DNA of 64,000 nucleotides from an uncultured Actinomycetes bacterium (GTDB lineage: Bacteria > Actinomycetota > Acidimicrobiia > Acidimicrobiales > RAAP-2), in the NCBI GenBank assembly GCA_903860915.1, contig CAIOSJ010000025.1:265597-329596 (forward strand). The letters are read 5' to 3'. The translations under genes were made by a program, and so were the position numbers. Under the pieces are notes generated by a model. It saw only the letters and a list, made by a program, of their open reading frames with translations, was not told where the DNA came from and made no database searches. This document shows, one piece after another, positions 16,385 through 24,782 of this stretch (position 1 is the first letter of the stretch; every line of letters starts with the position of its first letter).

Positions 16385-17298
16385 TTGGACCACCGAACAA
16401 CAGCGGATGCCCAGGTCATACCGGCGCCAAAGCCCGTCATGAGGACGAGGTCACCGGGGTGTACGCGTTGCTGACTGCGCGCGTCGGCGACGGCGAGGGG
16501 AATTGACGCACTCGAGGTATTCCCGTAACGGTCGAGGACCACGACGGCTCGCTCCATGGGTACGCCGAGTCGCTGACAGGCGGCTTGAATTATGCGGATA
16601 TTGGCCTGATGGGGAATGACGAGTGACAGTTGGTCGGCGGAGACCTGGGCTTGGCTCATGGCGCGCTCGGCGGAGTCAACCATGATGCGCACGGCTCGCC
16701 GAAAGACCTCCTTACCATCCATCCAGATGGTGCCCCCGTGTTCGCAGCTGAGTAGGTGGGCGTAGTCGCCCTCGCTTCCGAGGTCGAAGGCGAGGACGTC
16801 GCTAGGACCAGTGCTGGCCTCGACGACGCAGGCGCCAGCGCCATCGCCCAAGAGAACGGCCATCGTCCGGTCGTTCCAGTCGGTCCAACGCGAGAGGTTT
16901 TCTGCCCCAATGACGAGGATACGTCCGACGCCGGTGGCCGTGAGACCTTCAGCAACGCGAAGGGCGTACATGAAGCCCGAGCATGCGGCGTTGAGATCCA
17001 TGGCCGGTGCCCTTATGCCGAGATTGGCGGCGATGGTCGGTGCAGTCGCGGGAATGAGATTGTCAGGAGTCGTGGTGGCTAGGAGGACGAAGTCAATGTC
17101 AGTCGCGGCGAGACCAGCGTCGGCCAGAGCGGCCGTGGCGGCGGCGAGTCCGAGTGAGCCGGCGGAACCCCCGACGCGGCGTTCCCTTATTCCCGTCCGT
17201 TCGAAAATCCATTCGTCGGTGGTATCGAGCGTCGCGGAGAGATCGTCATTGGTGACGATGCCATCGGGCACCGCCATTCCCCACCCTAGAAACCGCAT
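16381..17298 (-). CDS. fabH: Beta-ketoacyl-ACP synthase III (FabH-like)
   Basis: Condenses an acyl-CoA starter with malonyl-ACP to begin fatty-acid synthesis, or a related condensation. The 305-residue thiolase-fold protein has the Cys-His-Asn triad at Cys106 (LNAACSGFMYAL), His230 (IPHQANIRI) and Asn260 (YGNTSSASIP). It also has the glycine-rich C-terminus LMTGFGAGMTWASAVV. Length and motif order fit FabH. The neighbours (a hotdog thioesterase upstream, a nucleotidyltransferase downstream) are not the usual fab cluster, so a specialised role is possible. Confidence 0.93.
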   Translation of the reverse strand: MRFLGWGMAVPDGIVTNDDLSATLDTTDEWIFERTGIRERRVGGSAGSLGLAAATAALADAGLAATDIDFVLLATTTPDNLIPATAPTIAANLGIRAPAMDLNAACSGFMYALRVAEGLTATGVGRILVIGAENLSRWTDWNDRTMAVLLGDGAGACVVEASTGPSDVLAFDLGSEGDYAHLLSCEHGGTIWMDGKEVFRRAVRIMVDSAERAMSQAQVSADQLSLVIPHQANIRIIQAACQRLGVPMERAVVVLDRYGNTSSASIPLAVADARSQQRVHPGDLVLMTGFGAGMTWASAVVRWSK

Positions 17299-17308
17299 GC
17301 CGAGAACC

Positions 17309-17716
17309 TTAGAGGCTGGGCCGAGGTCGGACCGCGAGTGTGCATCGTGAGGCGCAAATCATGCGCCCCCGCTCGTCGGTGAGGTCAATGTTCCAGACTT
17401 GGGCGGTACGGCCAATACGAATGGGTGTCGCGGTGGCGGTCAAGAGGCCGCTGGACATGGAACGCAGGTGGCTGGCGTTGAGCTCGATACCAACGACCAA
17501 CTCATCGGGGCCAACGTTAAGAGAACCACCTATCGAAGCGGCCGATTCCGCAAGCAGAGCCGAGACACCTCCGTGGAGGATGCCAAAGGGTTGATGCACT
17601 CGAGGACCTACGGGTACGGTGACGACGACTCGCTCCGCCGTGGCCTCGGTGATCAATATTCCGAGGGCGCGATGGACGTCGTCGTGATCGTGGAGTGGTG
17701 AAAAGTTTTCCGGCAT
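17309..17716 (-). CDS. PaaI-like hotdog-fold thioesterase
   Basis: 135 residues with the PaaI/4HBT hallmark HQPFGILHGGVSALLAESAASIGG, where His/Gly and the acidic residue form the thioester-hydrolysing site, then VGIELNASHLR and a C-terminal beta strand. It probably hydrolyses acyl- or aryl-CoA thioesters. It lies 10 bp upstream of fabH on the same strand, forming a thioesterase-FabH-nucleotidyltransferase operon. Confidence 0.88.
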   Translation of the reverse strand: MPENFSPLHDHDDVHRALGILITEATAERVVVTVPVGPRVHQPFGILHGGVSALLAESAASIGGSLNVGPDELVVGIELNASHLRSMSSGLLTATATPIRIGRTAQVWNIDLTDERGRMICASRCTLAVRPRPSL

Positions 17717-17751
17717 TGCTCTACATTAGGAGCCGGCGGTAGCCTTCGAGG

Positions 17752-18774
17752 GTGAAAACTTGGATTGATTTACGTAGCGATACCGTCACACAACCGACAC
17801 GCGCCATGCGCCAGGCCATAGCCGAGGCCATTGTTGGCGATGACGGATACGGCGAGGACGAGACGGTCACGCGCCTCGAGGCGAGATACGCGTCGCTGGT
17901 GGGTAAGGAATCAGCAGTTTTTCTCCCTTCGGGAGTGATGGCGAATCAAATCGCGGTGCGCGTTCTCACGAGCCCGGGCGACGTGATTCTTGCGGGACGC
18001 TCACAGCACGTCGTGAGTTACGAAATGGGTGCTTCGGCACGAAATTCTTCGGTGCAGTTCGCCCTCGTCGACGACACGACGGGAACCCTACCAATTGGCG
18101 AAGTCGCGGACATCATCGATGCGGAAAAAGACCACCAGCCACACATCGCTATGGTGAGTATCGAAAATACCCACATGCCATCCGGTGGTACGCCGTGGCT
18201 GCTTTCGCAGCTCGACGAATTGCTGTCGGTGGTGGGTTCTCTTCCCGTGCACATGGACGGCGCCCGCCTCTTTAACGCCGTCGTCGCTACGGGCATTCCG
18301 GCGGCCGACTACGCCGCGCGCGCGACAAGCGTGATGACCTGTCTCTCGAAGGGACTGTGCGCACCCGTGGGCTCACTCTTGGCGGGGTCGAGTGACCTGA
18401 TGACTCAAGCGCGCCGTGAGCGCAAGCGTCTGGGTGGGTCTATGCGTCAGGCTGGTTTCTTGGCGGCGGCGGGGCTAGTGGCTCTCGATTCGATGATCGA
18501 GCGCTTATCCGACGATCACCGTCGGGCTCGCCGCTTAGCCGACGCCTTCGCTACGCGGTTCCCGGAGTCAAATTACGACCCGGCGACGTGCACAACCAAT
18601 ATTGTGGCTTTCGATCACCCTCTCGCTCGCGACCTCGTGGCCCAGCTCCTCGAACTCGGCGTGGCCGGGGGTACGGTGGCGCCACGTCGGGCTCGTTTCG
18701 TCACCCACGCTGATATCGGTGAGGAGCAAGTGGACCGCGCCGTGGCGCTGGTGGAAGACTTTCGCTGGTCGTAG
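17752..18774 (+). CDS. Low-specificity L-threonine aldolase
   Basis: A PLP enzyme that cleaves threonine or allo-threonine to glycine and acetaldehyde. The 340 residues start with IDLRSDTVTQPTRAMR, the classic threonine-aldolase opening. GDDGYGEDETV, PSGVMANQIA and HMDGARLFNA follow, and the PLP lysine is Lys200 in TCLSKGLCAPVGS. The GTG start at 17752 sits in the short divergent spacer to the PaaI gene. A weak hairpin (TCTCG/CGAGA) follows the stop. Confidence 0.93.
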   Translation: MKTWIDLRSDTVTQPTRAMRQAIAEAIVGDDGYGEDETVTRLEARYASLVGKESAVFLPSGVMANQIAVRVLTSPGDVILAGRSQHVVSYEMGASARNSSVQFALVDDTTGTLPIGEVADIIDAEKDHQPHIAMVSIENTHMPSGGTPWLLSQLDELLSVVGSLPVHMDGARLFNAVVATGIPAADYAARATSVMTCLSKGLCAPVGSLLAGSSDLMTQARRERKRLGGSMRQAGFLAAAGLVALDSMIERLSDDHRRARRLADAFATRFPESNYDPATCTTNIVAFDHPLARDLVAQLLELGVAGGTVAPRRARFVTHADIGEEQVDRAVALVEDFRWS

Positions 18775-18879
18775 GTTTTCTCCACGCTTCCGCTAGTTTC
18801 TTCTCGGCCTCGGCGAGAAAGGGCGATTGCTCACTGGCTCAAAGCGCTGGTGACGGCAAAGGCGAGGTAGCCTTAGGGG

Positions 18880-18891
18880 GCTAGTACTAGC
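18880..18891. promoter_or_regulatory. 12-bp perfect palindrome before the MgtE-N/CBS gene
   Basis: GCTAGTACTAGC is a perfect palindrome ending 6 bp before the ATG at 18898. It occupies the place of a ribosome binding site or leader and could be an operator blocking initiation. No ribosome binding site is otherwise evident there. Confidence 0.3.
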
Positions 18892-18897
18892 GCGTCT

Positions 18898-20157
18898 ATG
18901 ACACAAATCCTCCACCTCTCCACGTTTATTCGCCGTCCGATCTTTGATTTGGACGGTGACCGGATAGGTCGCGTCCAGGACCTGGTCGCACGTGTCGGTC
19001 TCGACGCTCACCCACCCATCGTGGGCGTGGTAGTTCGTATTGAGGGACGAAACCTTTTTATTCCCATTCGTAAGATTGGTGGGTTCGCCGAAGGTCGCCT
19101 GAGGTTCGAAGGTCGCCGCGTTGACCTACGCCGCTTTGAGCGGCGTCCCGGCGAAATTCTGCTCAGCGAAGATCTCTTAGCTCGGCACTTAATTAATTTG
19201 GTACGCGGACGTCTGATTAGCGCGAACGAAATTGAGATTGCCCTGATTGACGCCACCTGGGAGGTCGTGGGCGTGGACCCTGGTCGCCGTCCCATTCTCC
19301 GTCGTCTGTTGGGTCGCCGTCTGGGTCAATCAATTCCCGCAAAATCGATTGTCGACTTTGCGTCCATCGAGCCCTTCGTTTCCCACGTCCCCAGTGCTCG
19401 GCTACGTATTCCCTATCGGAAACTCGCCCGTCTCCACCCGGCACAAATTGCCGACCTCGTCGAACAAGCCAGTCACGAAGAGGGCGAAGAGATCATCGAA
19501 GCCGTAGGTATGGACCGAGAACTGGAGGCCGACGTGTTCGAGGAGTTGGACACGACCCACCAGTTGGAATTTCTCGAAGCTCGCAGCGACGCAGATGCCG
19601 CTCGCCTGCTTGGTCGGATGGCGCCCGATAACGCCGCCGACCTCATCAGCGAAATCGACCAAGATCGACGCCTCCCCGTGCTCGAACAGTTGCCCGAACC
19701 CCAGCAGAGCAAGGTTCGCCAGCTGCTCAGTTATAACTCCAATACGGCGGGCGGACTTATGAGCCCCGATTTTGTCGCCGTCTCGGCCACGGCCAAGGTC
19801 GGAGAAGCGCTCGATGCGATTCGAATGTCGCACGCACCAGCCGAGGCGCAAAATGCGGTCTTCGTTCTGGACGAGGCTGGTCAGCCCATCGGAGCAGCAC
19901 CCATCGCTGCTCTCGTCCGCGCCCGGGCGACGGAACTGGCTATTTCTGTGGCTCGCACCCATTTAGCCCACGTGCACCCGCACTGGGACCTTCATCGTGT
20001 TTCAAGAAAAATGAGTGACTTCAACCTCACCGTTCTGCCAGTGCTCGATGACGAGCACGGCGCAATGATTGGTGTCGTGACGGTTGACGATCTACTCGAG
20101 GAGCTGCTGCCCCAGGGCTGGCGCCGCGAGTTTGGCATGGCGTCAGCGGAGGAATAA
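18898..20157 (+). CDS. PRC-barrel / MgtE N-terminal / CBS-pair cytosolic protein
   Basis: 419 residues with no transmembrane helices. Two PRC-barrel-like beta segments come first (about 10-75 and 85-165; IFDLDGDRIGRVQDLVARV and GRRLGQSIPAKSIVDFASIEP). An acidic, helical MgtE-N superhelix follows (about 175-275, e.g. HPAQIADLVEQASHEEGEEI and MAPDNAADLISEI). Last is a CBS pair (about 285-410, with NTAGGLMSPDFVAVSA and VVTVDDLLEELLP). In MgtE these domains form the Mg2+-sensing gate. Here they are detached and encoded just before an NRAMP-like transporter, so the protein is probably the regulatory partner of that channel or transporter. Confidence 0.86.
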   Translation: MTQILHLSTFIRRPIFDLDGDRIGRVQDLVARVGLDAHPPIVGVVVRIEGRNLFIPIRKIGGFAEGRLRFEGRRVDLRRFERRPGEILLSEDLLARHLINLVRGRLISANEIEIALIDATWEVVGVDPGRRPILRRLLGRRLGQSIPAKSIVDFASIEPFVSHVPSARLRIPYRKLARLHPAQIADLVEQASHEEGEEIIEAVGMDRELEADVFEELDTTHQLEFLEARSDADAARLLGRMAPDNAADLISEIDQDRRLPVLEQLPEPQQSKVRQLLSYNSNTAGGLMSPDFVAVSATAKVGEALDAIRMSHAPAEAQNAVFVLDEAGQPIGAAPIAALVRARATELAISVARTHLAHVHPHWDLHRVSRKMSDFNLTVLPVLDDEHGAMIGVVTVDDLLEELLPQGWRREFGMASAEE

Positions 20158-20189
20158 TTCCATGATGCACGCCACTCACTCCGTTCTAA

Positions 20190-20210
20190 GGGGGTCGTTC
20201 TGAAACCCCC
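20190..20210 (+). terminator. Weak hairpin between the CBS protein and NRAMP genes
   Basis: GGGGGT pairs with ACCCCC across a 9-nt loop, 33 bp after the stop. No T-run follows, so it may be an attenuator or mRNA-stability element rather than a full terminator. I looked for an M-box or yybP-ykoY metal riboswitch in this 175-bp gap and could not recognise one. Confidence 0.3.
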
Positions 20211-20332
20211 AAGTACCGCTCTAATACTTTTCCACCCCCGGAAACAGCGCATCCTCTCACTGCCCACGAATTACTGACTTCGCCAGTGGTCGGGGACGCT
20301 GTTGTCCACGCGACCACGCGAAAGGAGTACCC

Positions 20333-21901
20333 GTGGCCACTTTAGACAATGAAATAACTGGCGCCTTTGGCACCATCAAAGCTCACGACACTGGCGCACG
20401 CCAGGGCCTTCGTGCGCGTTTCCTCACGCTCATTGCAATTATTGGACCGGGCCTTATCGTCATGGTGGGTGACAACGACGCCGGTGGCGTCGCCACCTAC
20501 GCCCAGGCGGGTCAGAACTTCGGCTATTCACTCCTTTGGGTGCTTCCCCTGCTCATCCCCGTTCTCATTGTTAATCAAGAGATGGTCGTGCGTTTGGGCG
20601 CGGTGACGGGCGTGGGGCACGCTCGATTGATACGAGAACGGATTTCGCGACGTTGGGGCAACGTGTCGGTCGGCTCGATTTTGCTACTCAATTTTCTCAT
20701 CATCATCACTGAATTCATCGGTGTTTCGCTCTCAATGCGCTACTTCGGGGTGTCGTCCTACGTGTCGGTGCCCATTGCGGTCGTGGCCCTGTTTCTCGTC
20801 ACCGCGAGTGGCTCCTTCCAGCGGTGGGAACGCTTCATGATGCTCTTCGTAGCAATTAATTTCGTGATTGTTCCCCTCGTCTATTTGAGTCATCCGAAGA
20901 TCTCAAGCGTCGCTCAGCACCTCACCACCCCGGGTATCCGCGGCGGCGTCACCTCGTCATCGGTTTTGCTGATTATCTCCATTATTGGCACCACCGTCGC
21001 GCCCTGGCAGTTGTATTTCCAGCAGAGCAACATCGTGGACAAGAAGATTTCACCCCGCTGGCTCAACTACGAACGGGTGGATACGGTACTGGGTTCGCTG
21101 ATTGTGGTGCTGAGCGCCGCGGCCTTGATGGCGGTGGCCGCTCGTCTCGCTCCACTGGGTGGGACGAACAGTTTCTCGGACGCTCTCGGTGTCGCGCACG
21201 GTCTGGCCCGCCACGTCGGCCACGGCTCGGGTGCCCTCTTTGCCATTCTCCTGCTCAACGCCTCAGTAATTGGAGCCGCAGCCGTGACCCTGGCCAGCAG
21301 TTACGCCATGTCCGACGTGGTCGGTCAGCGTCAGAGTCTCGATGCGCGCTTGCGAGACGCCAAGGGCTTTTACGGGAGATTCGCGGCCCTGCTAGCGGTC
21401 GCCGGCATCGTGACAATTTTACCGGGCGCGCCTCTCGGCATCATTACCCTGGCGGTGCAGGCGATGTGTGGACTCATGCTCCCCAGTACGACAATTTTCG
21501 TACTCCTATTGAGCAACGACCGAGAAATTTTGGGCCCATGGGTTAATTCGCTGTGGCTGAACATCTGCGCGGTGGTGGTGGTGGCTGCTTTGACGGTCCT
21601 ATCGGTAACGATGATGGTGTCAACGCTCTTCACTTCAATCAAGGTGCTGCAACTCTTGGAAGTATTGAGTGTCGCCGCCGCCGCCGCACTGGTGATCGGA
21701 CTTCCCGTGGCTCTGCTGCGCCGTCACCCACCGACGCACTACGCCGTAGCCAAAAAAGAATGGCGCATGCCGCGACTATCCCTGGTCGCGTCGCCCACGA
21801 TGTCGAGTGGACGCCGCTGGCTGCTGCGTATTCTCGCCACCTACCTCGTAGTTGCGGGCACCATGCTGGTCGTCCGCGTGGTGCAGTTGATGACCTCCTA
21901 G
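20333..21901 (+). CDS. NRAMP-family divalent metal transporter, atypical site (possible Mg2+ type)
   Basis: 522 residues with about 11 transmembrane helices and LeuT-like organisation. In helix 1 the canonical DPGN is replaced: GDNDAGGVAT (46-55) aligns Asp49-Ala-Gly-Gly52 with DPGN. In helix 6 the canonical MPHN aligns with Ala224-Pro-Trp-Gln (GTTVAPWQLYFQQS, 219-232). Loss of the metal-ligand Met and Asn, with retention of Asp, is the pattern reported for NRAMP-related Mg2+ transporters rather than Mn/Fe carriers. The linked CBS/MgtE-N gene supports this. The start is GTG with AAAGGAG upstream. Confidence 0.88.
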   Translation: MATLDNEITGAFGTIKAHDTGARQGLRARFLTLIAIIGPGLIVMVGDNDAGGVATYAQAGQNFGYSLLWVLPLLIPVLIVNQEMVVRLGAVTGVGHARLIRERISRRWGNVSVGSILLLNFLIIITEFIGVSLSMRYFGVSSYVSVPIAVVALFLVTASGSFQRWERFMMLFVAINFVIVPLVYLSHPKISSVAQHLTTPGIRGGVTSSSVLLIISIIGTTVAPWQLYFQQSNIVDKKISPRWLNYERVDTVLGSLIVVLSAAALMAVAARLAPLGGTNSFSDALGVAHGLARHVGHGSGALFAILLLNASVIGAAAVTLASSYAMSDVVGQRQSLDARLRDAKGFYGRFAALLAVAGIVTILPGAPLGIITLAVQAMCGLMLPSTTIFVLLLSNDREILGPWVNSLWLNICAVVVVAALTVLSVTMMVSTLFTSIKVLQLLEVLSVAAAAALVIGLPVALLRRHPPTHYAVAKKEWRMPRLSLVASPTMSSGRRWLLRILATYLVVAGTMLVVRVVQLMTS

Positions 21902-21912
21902 GCTTAGCGCTC

Positions 21913-22725
21913 GTGATACGCCGAACTCTCGTCTTCGTCCACGCCCACCCGGATGATGAAGCCATCTTCACGGCGGGAACCACGCGCCTGCACGCTGATG
22001 CCGGCGACCGGGTGGTGCTCATTACTTGTACCAACGGACGCTTGGGCTACGACCCCAATGGACATCCGGGCCTCGACCCCGAGCACCAGGACCAGTCCAC
22101 AGCCGAGCAGCGACGACGAGAATTACTAGTGAGCGCCGAACTGCTCGGCTTCACGGATACTTTTTTCCTTAACTACGCGGACTCCGGCATGGCGGGCTGG
22201 ACGCAGAACGAGGAAGCGGCCTCCTTCGTCCAACAGCCCGTCGCGCAGGTTGCTGCACGGATTGCGGAAATATTGAAGACGGTCGGAGCCGACGTGGTGA
22301 TTACCTACGACGAGTACGGGTACTACGGCCACCCCGACCATATTCACGTCAACGAAGTGACGCGAGCCGCCGTCACTCTGGCGCCGAGCGTGCAGCGTCT
22401 GGCCTACGTGGTGACCCCGCGTTCTTTGATTCGTAGCTTCGTTCCCGCGGCCGAAGCGATGGGCGTCGCTCTCCCGGCGTGGATCAGCGAGCCCAATATT
22501 GGTGCCGACGATACTGACATCGACGTCAGCCTCGATCTCTCGGCCTACGCGGCGACCAAGCAAGAAGCCATTCGTGCGCACGCCAGTCAAATTGATAACG
22601 CCGATTTCATGACTATGGACCCCGAGCTCTTCCGCTTGGCCTTCGGGACGGAGTTTTACACTGTGGCGTGGCAACGAGACGGCATTGAACTGCCCATCGT
22701 CAATCTCTTGGAGGGCCTCACGTGA
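21913..22725 (+). CDS. LmbE/PIG-L-family N-acetylglucosamine deacetylase-like protein
   Basis: 270-residue zinc-dependent amide hydrolase. The metal motif AHPDDE (11-16) is at the N-terminus, with GHPDHIHVNEVT further on, plus TCTNGRLGYD and YADSGMAGW. In mycothiol-producing actinobacteria this family includes MshB (GlcNAc-Ins deacetylase) and Mca (mycothiol S-conjugate amidase). The GTG at 21913 (12 bp after the NRAMP stop) is the true start; an open frame further upstream only runs inside the transporter gene. Its end overlaps the next, homologous gene by 4 bases. Confidence 0.9.
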   Translation: MIRRTLVFVHAHPDDEAIFTAGTTRLHADAGDRVVLITCTNGRLGYDPNGHPGLDPEHQDQSTAEQRRRELLVSAELLGFTDTFFLNYADSGMAGWTQNEEAASFVQQPVAQVAARIAEILKTVGADVVITYDEYGYYGHPDHIHVNEVTRAAVTLAPSVQRLAYVVTPRSLIRSFVPAAEAMGVALPAWISEPNIGADDTDIDVSLDLSAYAATKQEAIRAHASQIDNADFMTMDPELFRLAFGTEFYTVAWQRDGIELPIVNLLEGLT

Positions 22726-23543
22726 GTGAACGGTTGACATTTTTAGCGGTACACGCTCACCCCGATGACGAGGCGAGCTCTACCGGCGGCACCTTTCCAC
22801 TGCTCCAGAGTCAAGGTGTTCGAACTGTTTTGGTGACCTGCACCAACGGGGAGTTCGGTGACGCCCCCGGGGGAATCAAGCCCGACGAAACCGGGCACGA
22901 CCCTGATGAGGTTGCGGCTCTGCGTCAGGTAGAGCTCGATACTGCGGCGTCAATACTTCGTATTGACCGCGTCGTTCGACTGGGTTACCGAGACTCGGGC
23001 ATGGTGGGCTGGCCACAAAACCACCATCCGTCGTCGTTTTGGGCCACCCCGTTAGAGGACGGCGCAGCGCGCTTGGCCGAGGTGCTCACCGAGGAACGTC
23101 CGCAGGTGGTGATGACGTACAACGATTTTGGCTTCTACGGTCACCCCGACCACATTCAGGCACACCGAATAACTATGGCCGCCTTGGATCTCATTGACTA
23201 CGAACCCACGGTGTACTTCAACGCGATCCCAAAGAGCGTCTTCAAGGGTTGGCGTGACCGTATGCGGGAAAATGACGGCATTAGCGAACACCCGGAGGAA
23301 GAGGAAAATGACTTCGGTACTGCCGATGACTTGATCGCCGCCATTATTGACGTGCGCAGCACGAATGAAATGAAGTTTGATGCGCTAGCGGCTCACGCCA
23401 GTCAGATCTCGGAAGATTCCTTTTGGATGAAGATGGGCCGCGAGGGATTCATGGCGACCATGGTCAACGAGTGGTTCACTCGTGAACGCAACCCCCGGGG
23501 ACTTGACGGCGTCGTGAGCGACCTCTTCGCTGGCTACCGCTAA
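22722..23543 (+). CDS. Second LmbE-family hydrolase, Mca/MshB-like
   Basis: 273 residues, clearly homologous to the preceding gene and translationally coupled to it (GTGA overlap). It has HAHPDDEASSTGG (11-23), TCTNGEFGDAPGG, YRDSGMVGWPQN, FYGHPDHIQAH and the long C-terminal HASQISEDSFW segment. The last is typical of mycothiol S-conjugate amidase-like enzymes. The two genes look like an old tandem duplication with split roles (deacetylase versus conjugate amidase). It converges with the AAA ATPase gene, overlapping 4 bases at the stops. Confidence 0.92.
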   Translation: MSERLTFLAVHAHPDDEASSTGGTFPLLQSQGVRTVLVTCTNGEFGDAPGGIKPDETGHDPDEVAALRQVELDTAASILRIDRVVRLGYRDSGMVGWPQNHHPSSFWATPLEDGAARLAEVLTEERPQVVMTYNDFGFYGHPDHIQAHRITMAALDLIDYEPTVYFNAIPKSVFKGWRDRMRENDGISEHPEEEENDFGTADDLIAAIIDVRSTNEMKFDALAAHASQISEDSFWMKMGREGFMATMVNEWFTRERNPRGLDGVVSDLFAGYR

Positions 23544-24649
23544 AGATATCCAGCCCCGCCAGAACCTTCGCTCGCGGGGCTTATTTGGGTAGTGGCGCCC
23601 GTGGCTCGAAAGATTTCGGCCAGGCTCATGGACGCGGGAATGGCGACGCCAACGTTGTCAATGCGGGTACGGGCTTCGGCTGCGGAAAACTTGGCAAAAT
23701 CAATCACGGCGAGGCAGCGGCCTGGTCGGGTCAGAGCGGGGTCGAGGTCACGAGGCGCGGCGTTGGTGGTGAGCAACACCATGATGTCCTGCGTCTGGCC
23801 CAAAATTCCGTCGGCCAGATTGAGCATACGACCAAGCCCGCTCGAGCGAACGGTCAGGTTCTGGACCAAATTGTCAACATCTTCCATGACGATGATGCGA
23901 GGTTTGGCGCCGTGTGAATCGGAATTAAGAACGCGCATGAGGTACTCGGTGCTACCCATGAAGGCATCGGGGTCCAGCACAATCTCGAAGTGACACCACT
24001 TCCACGTACTCATGAGCGAGCGCAGGGCCCAGGTCTTGCCGGTCCCGGGTGGACCGTGCCAGAGCACTACGCGTCCGTTGCGTGACTCGGGTCCCGTTAC
24101 CGCCATCAAATGGTCGAGGGCGTCACCGGTACGCGCGGGGTAGTTACGACGAACGTCCGTCCAGGGAGTTTCGTCAAGGACGCGGGTGTCGGGCATCCAG
24201 TCCGTACTGGTCCACATACCAAAGTGCACCTTTCCGCTGTCGTTATCGTGAAATTCGAAGGCACTTTGGAGCATGGCGATAATGCTCTCGGCGCGAGGAA
24301 TGGAAACCGCGGCGCAGGTGACGCGCATGCGACTATCCGCGGCGCTGACGTGGGCGATCCAGTCGCCACCGCGAGCGAGAATGTGAGTGCTAGCGGAGCG
24401 CTCGACGCTTCGTTGAATCACGGTGCCGAGTGGTAGATAACGGTGAATCTCGAAAGAGGTGAAGAGTCCATCAGAATCGATGGGAAAACCACTGGCGGTG
24501 GCGTGTTCAAAGGTGCCGTCGTACAGGGTCTGGAGGAGTCCTGATTCGCAGAGACTCGCCATGAGCTTGTGGTAGTCACCGAATCCCGTGGAGACCGTTT
24601 GTGGCTGGGATGTCACGTCGACGTTGGTAAAGAGAGACTCGAGACTCAT
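23540..24649 (-). CDS. AAA+ ATPase with an uncharacterised N-terminal domain
   Basis: 369 residues from the ATG at 24649 (GGAG six bases upstream). The N-terminal ~175 residues are an alpha/beta region I cannot assign with certainty. The C-terminal half is a classic AAA domain: Walker A GPPGTGKT (199-206), Walker B IIVMED (252-257), sensor-1 LLTTNAAP and the arginine-finger segment LDPALTRPGR (302-311). Related actinobacterial proteins join a DUF5925-type domain to such a module; that link is from memory, not proven. It likely acts as a remodelling ATPase. It is convergent with the LmbE pair. Confidence 0.85.
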   Translation of the reverse strand: MSLESLFTNVDVTSQPQTVSTGFGDYHKLMASLCESGLLQTLYDGTFEHATASGFPIDSDGLFTSFEIHRYLPLGTVIQRSVERSASTHILARGGDWIAHVSAADSRMRVTCAAVSIPRAESIIAMLQSAFEFHDNDSGKVHFGMWTSTDWMPDTRVLDETPWTDVRRNYPARTGDALDHLMAVTGPESRNGRVVLWHGPPGTGKTWALRSLMSTWKWCHFEIVLDPDAFMGSTEYLMRVLNSDSHGAKPRIIVMEDVDNLVQNLTVRSSGLGRMLNLADGILGQTQDIMVLLTTNAAPRDLDPALTRPGRCLAVIDFAKFSAAEARTRIDNVGVAIPASMSLAEIFRATGATTQISPASEGSGGAGYL

Positions 24650-24730
24650 CGCTGCTCCGCTACTGGTAGGAGGGCACAGTCTCATCGGGCCCTGTAACAC
24701 GTCCTGCGGCGAATCGAAATAGTCATGGAA

Positions 24731-24776
24731 TGCACGAGGCCCCCTGGCTCTCGAAAGAGCCAGGGGGCCTCGTGCA
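24731..24776 (-). terminator. Perfect 21-bp hairpin between ahcY and the AAA ATPase gene
   Basis: A perfect inverted repeat: arms at 24731-24751 and 24756-24776 with a CGAA tetraloop. The arm begins TGCACGAGGC and ends TGGCTCT. It starts 6 bp downstream of the ahcY stop (reverse strand) and upstream of the same-strand AAA gene. No T-run follows on either strand, so it is a U-less terminator or mRNA 3'-end stabiliser. Confidence 0.8.
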
Positions 24777-24782
24777 GACTCT

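Noticed and set aside
20158..20332. Metal riboswitch (M-box or yybP-ykoY) between the CBS gene and NRAMP
   Set aside because: No matching core; only a simple GGGGGT/ACCCCC hairpin is visible.
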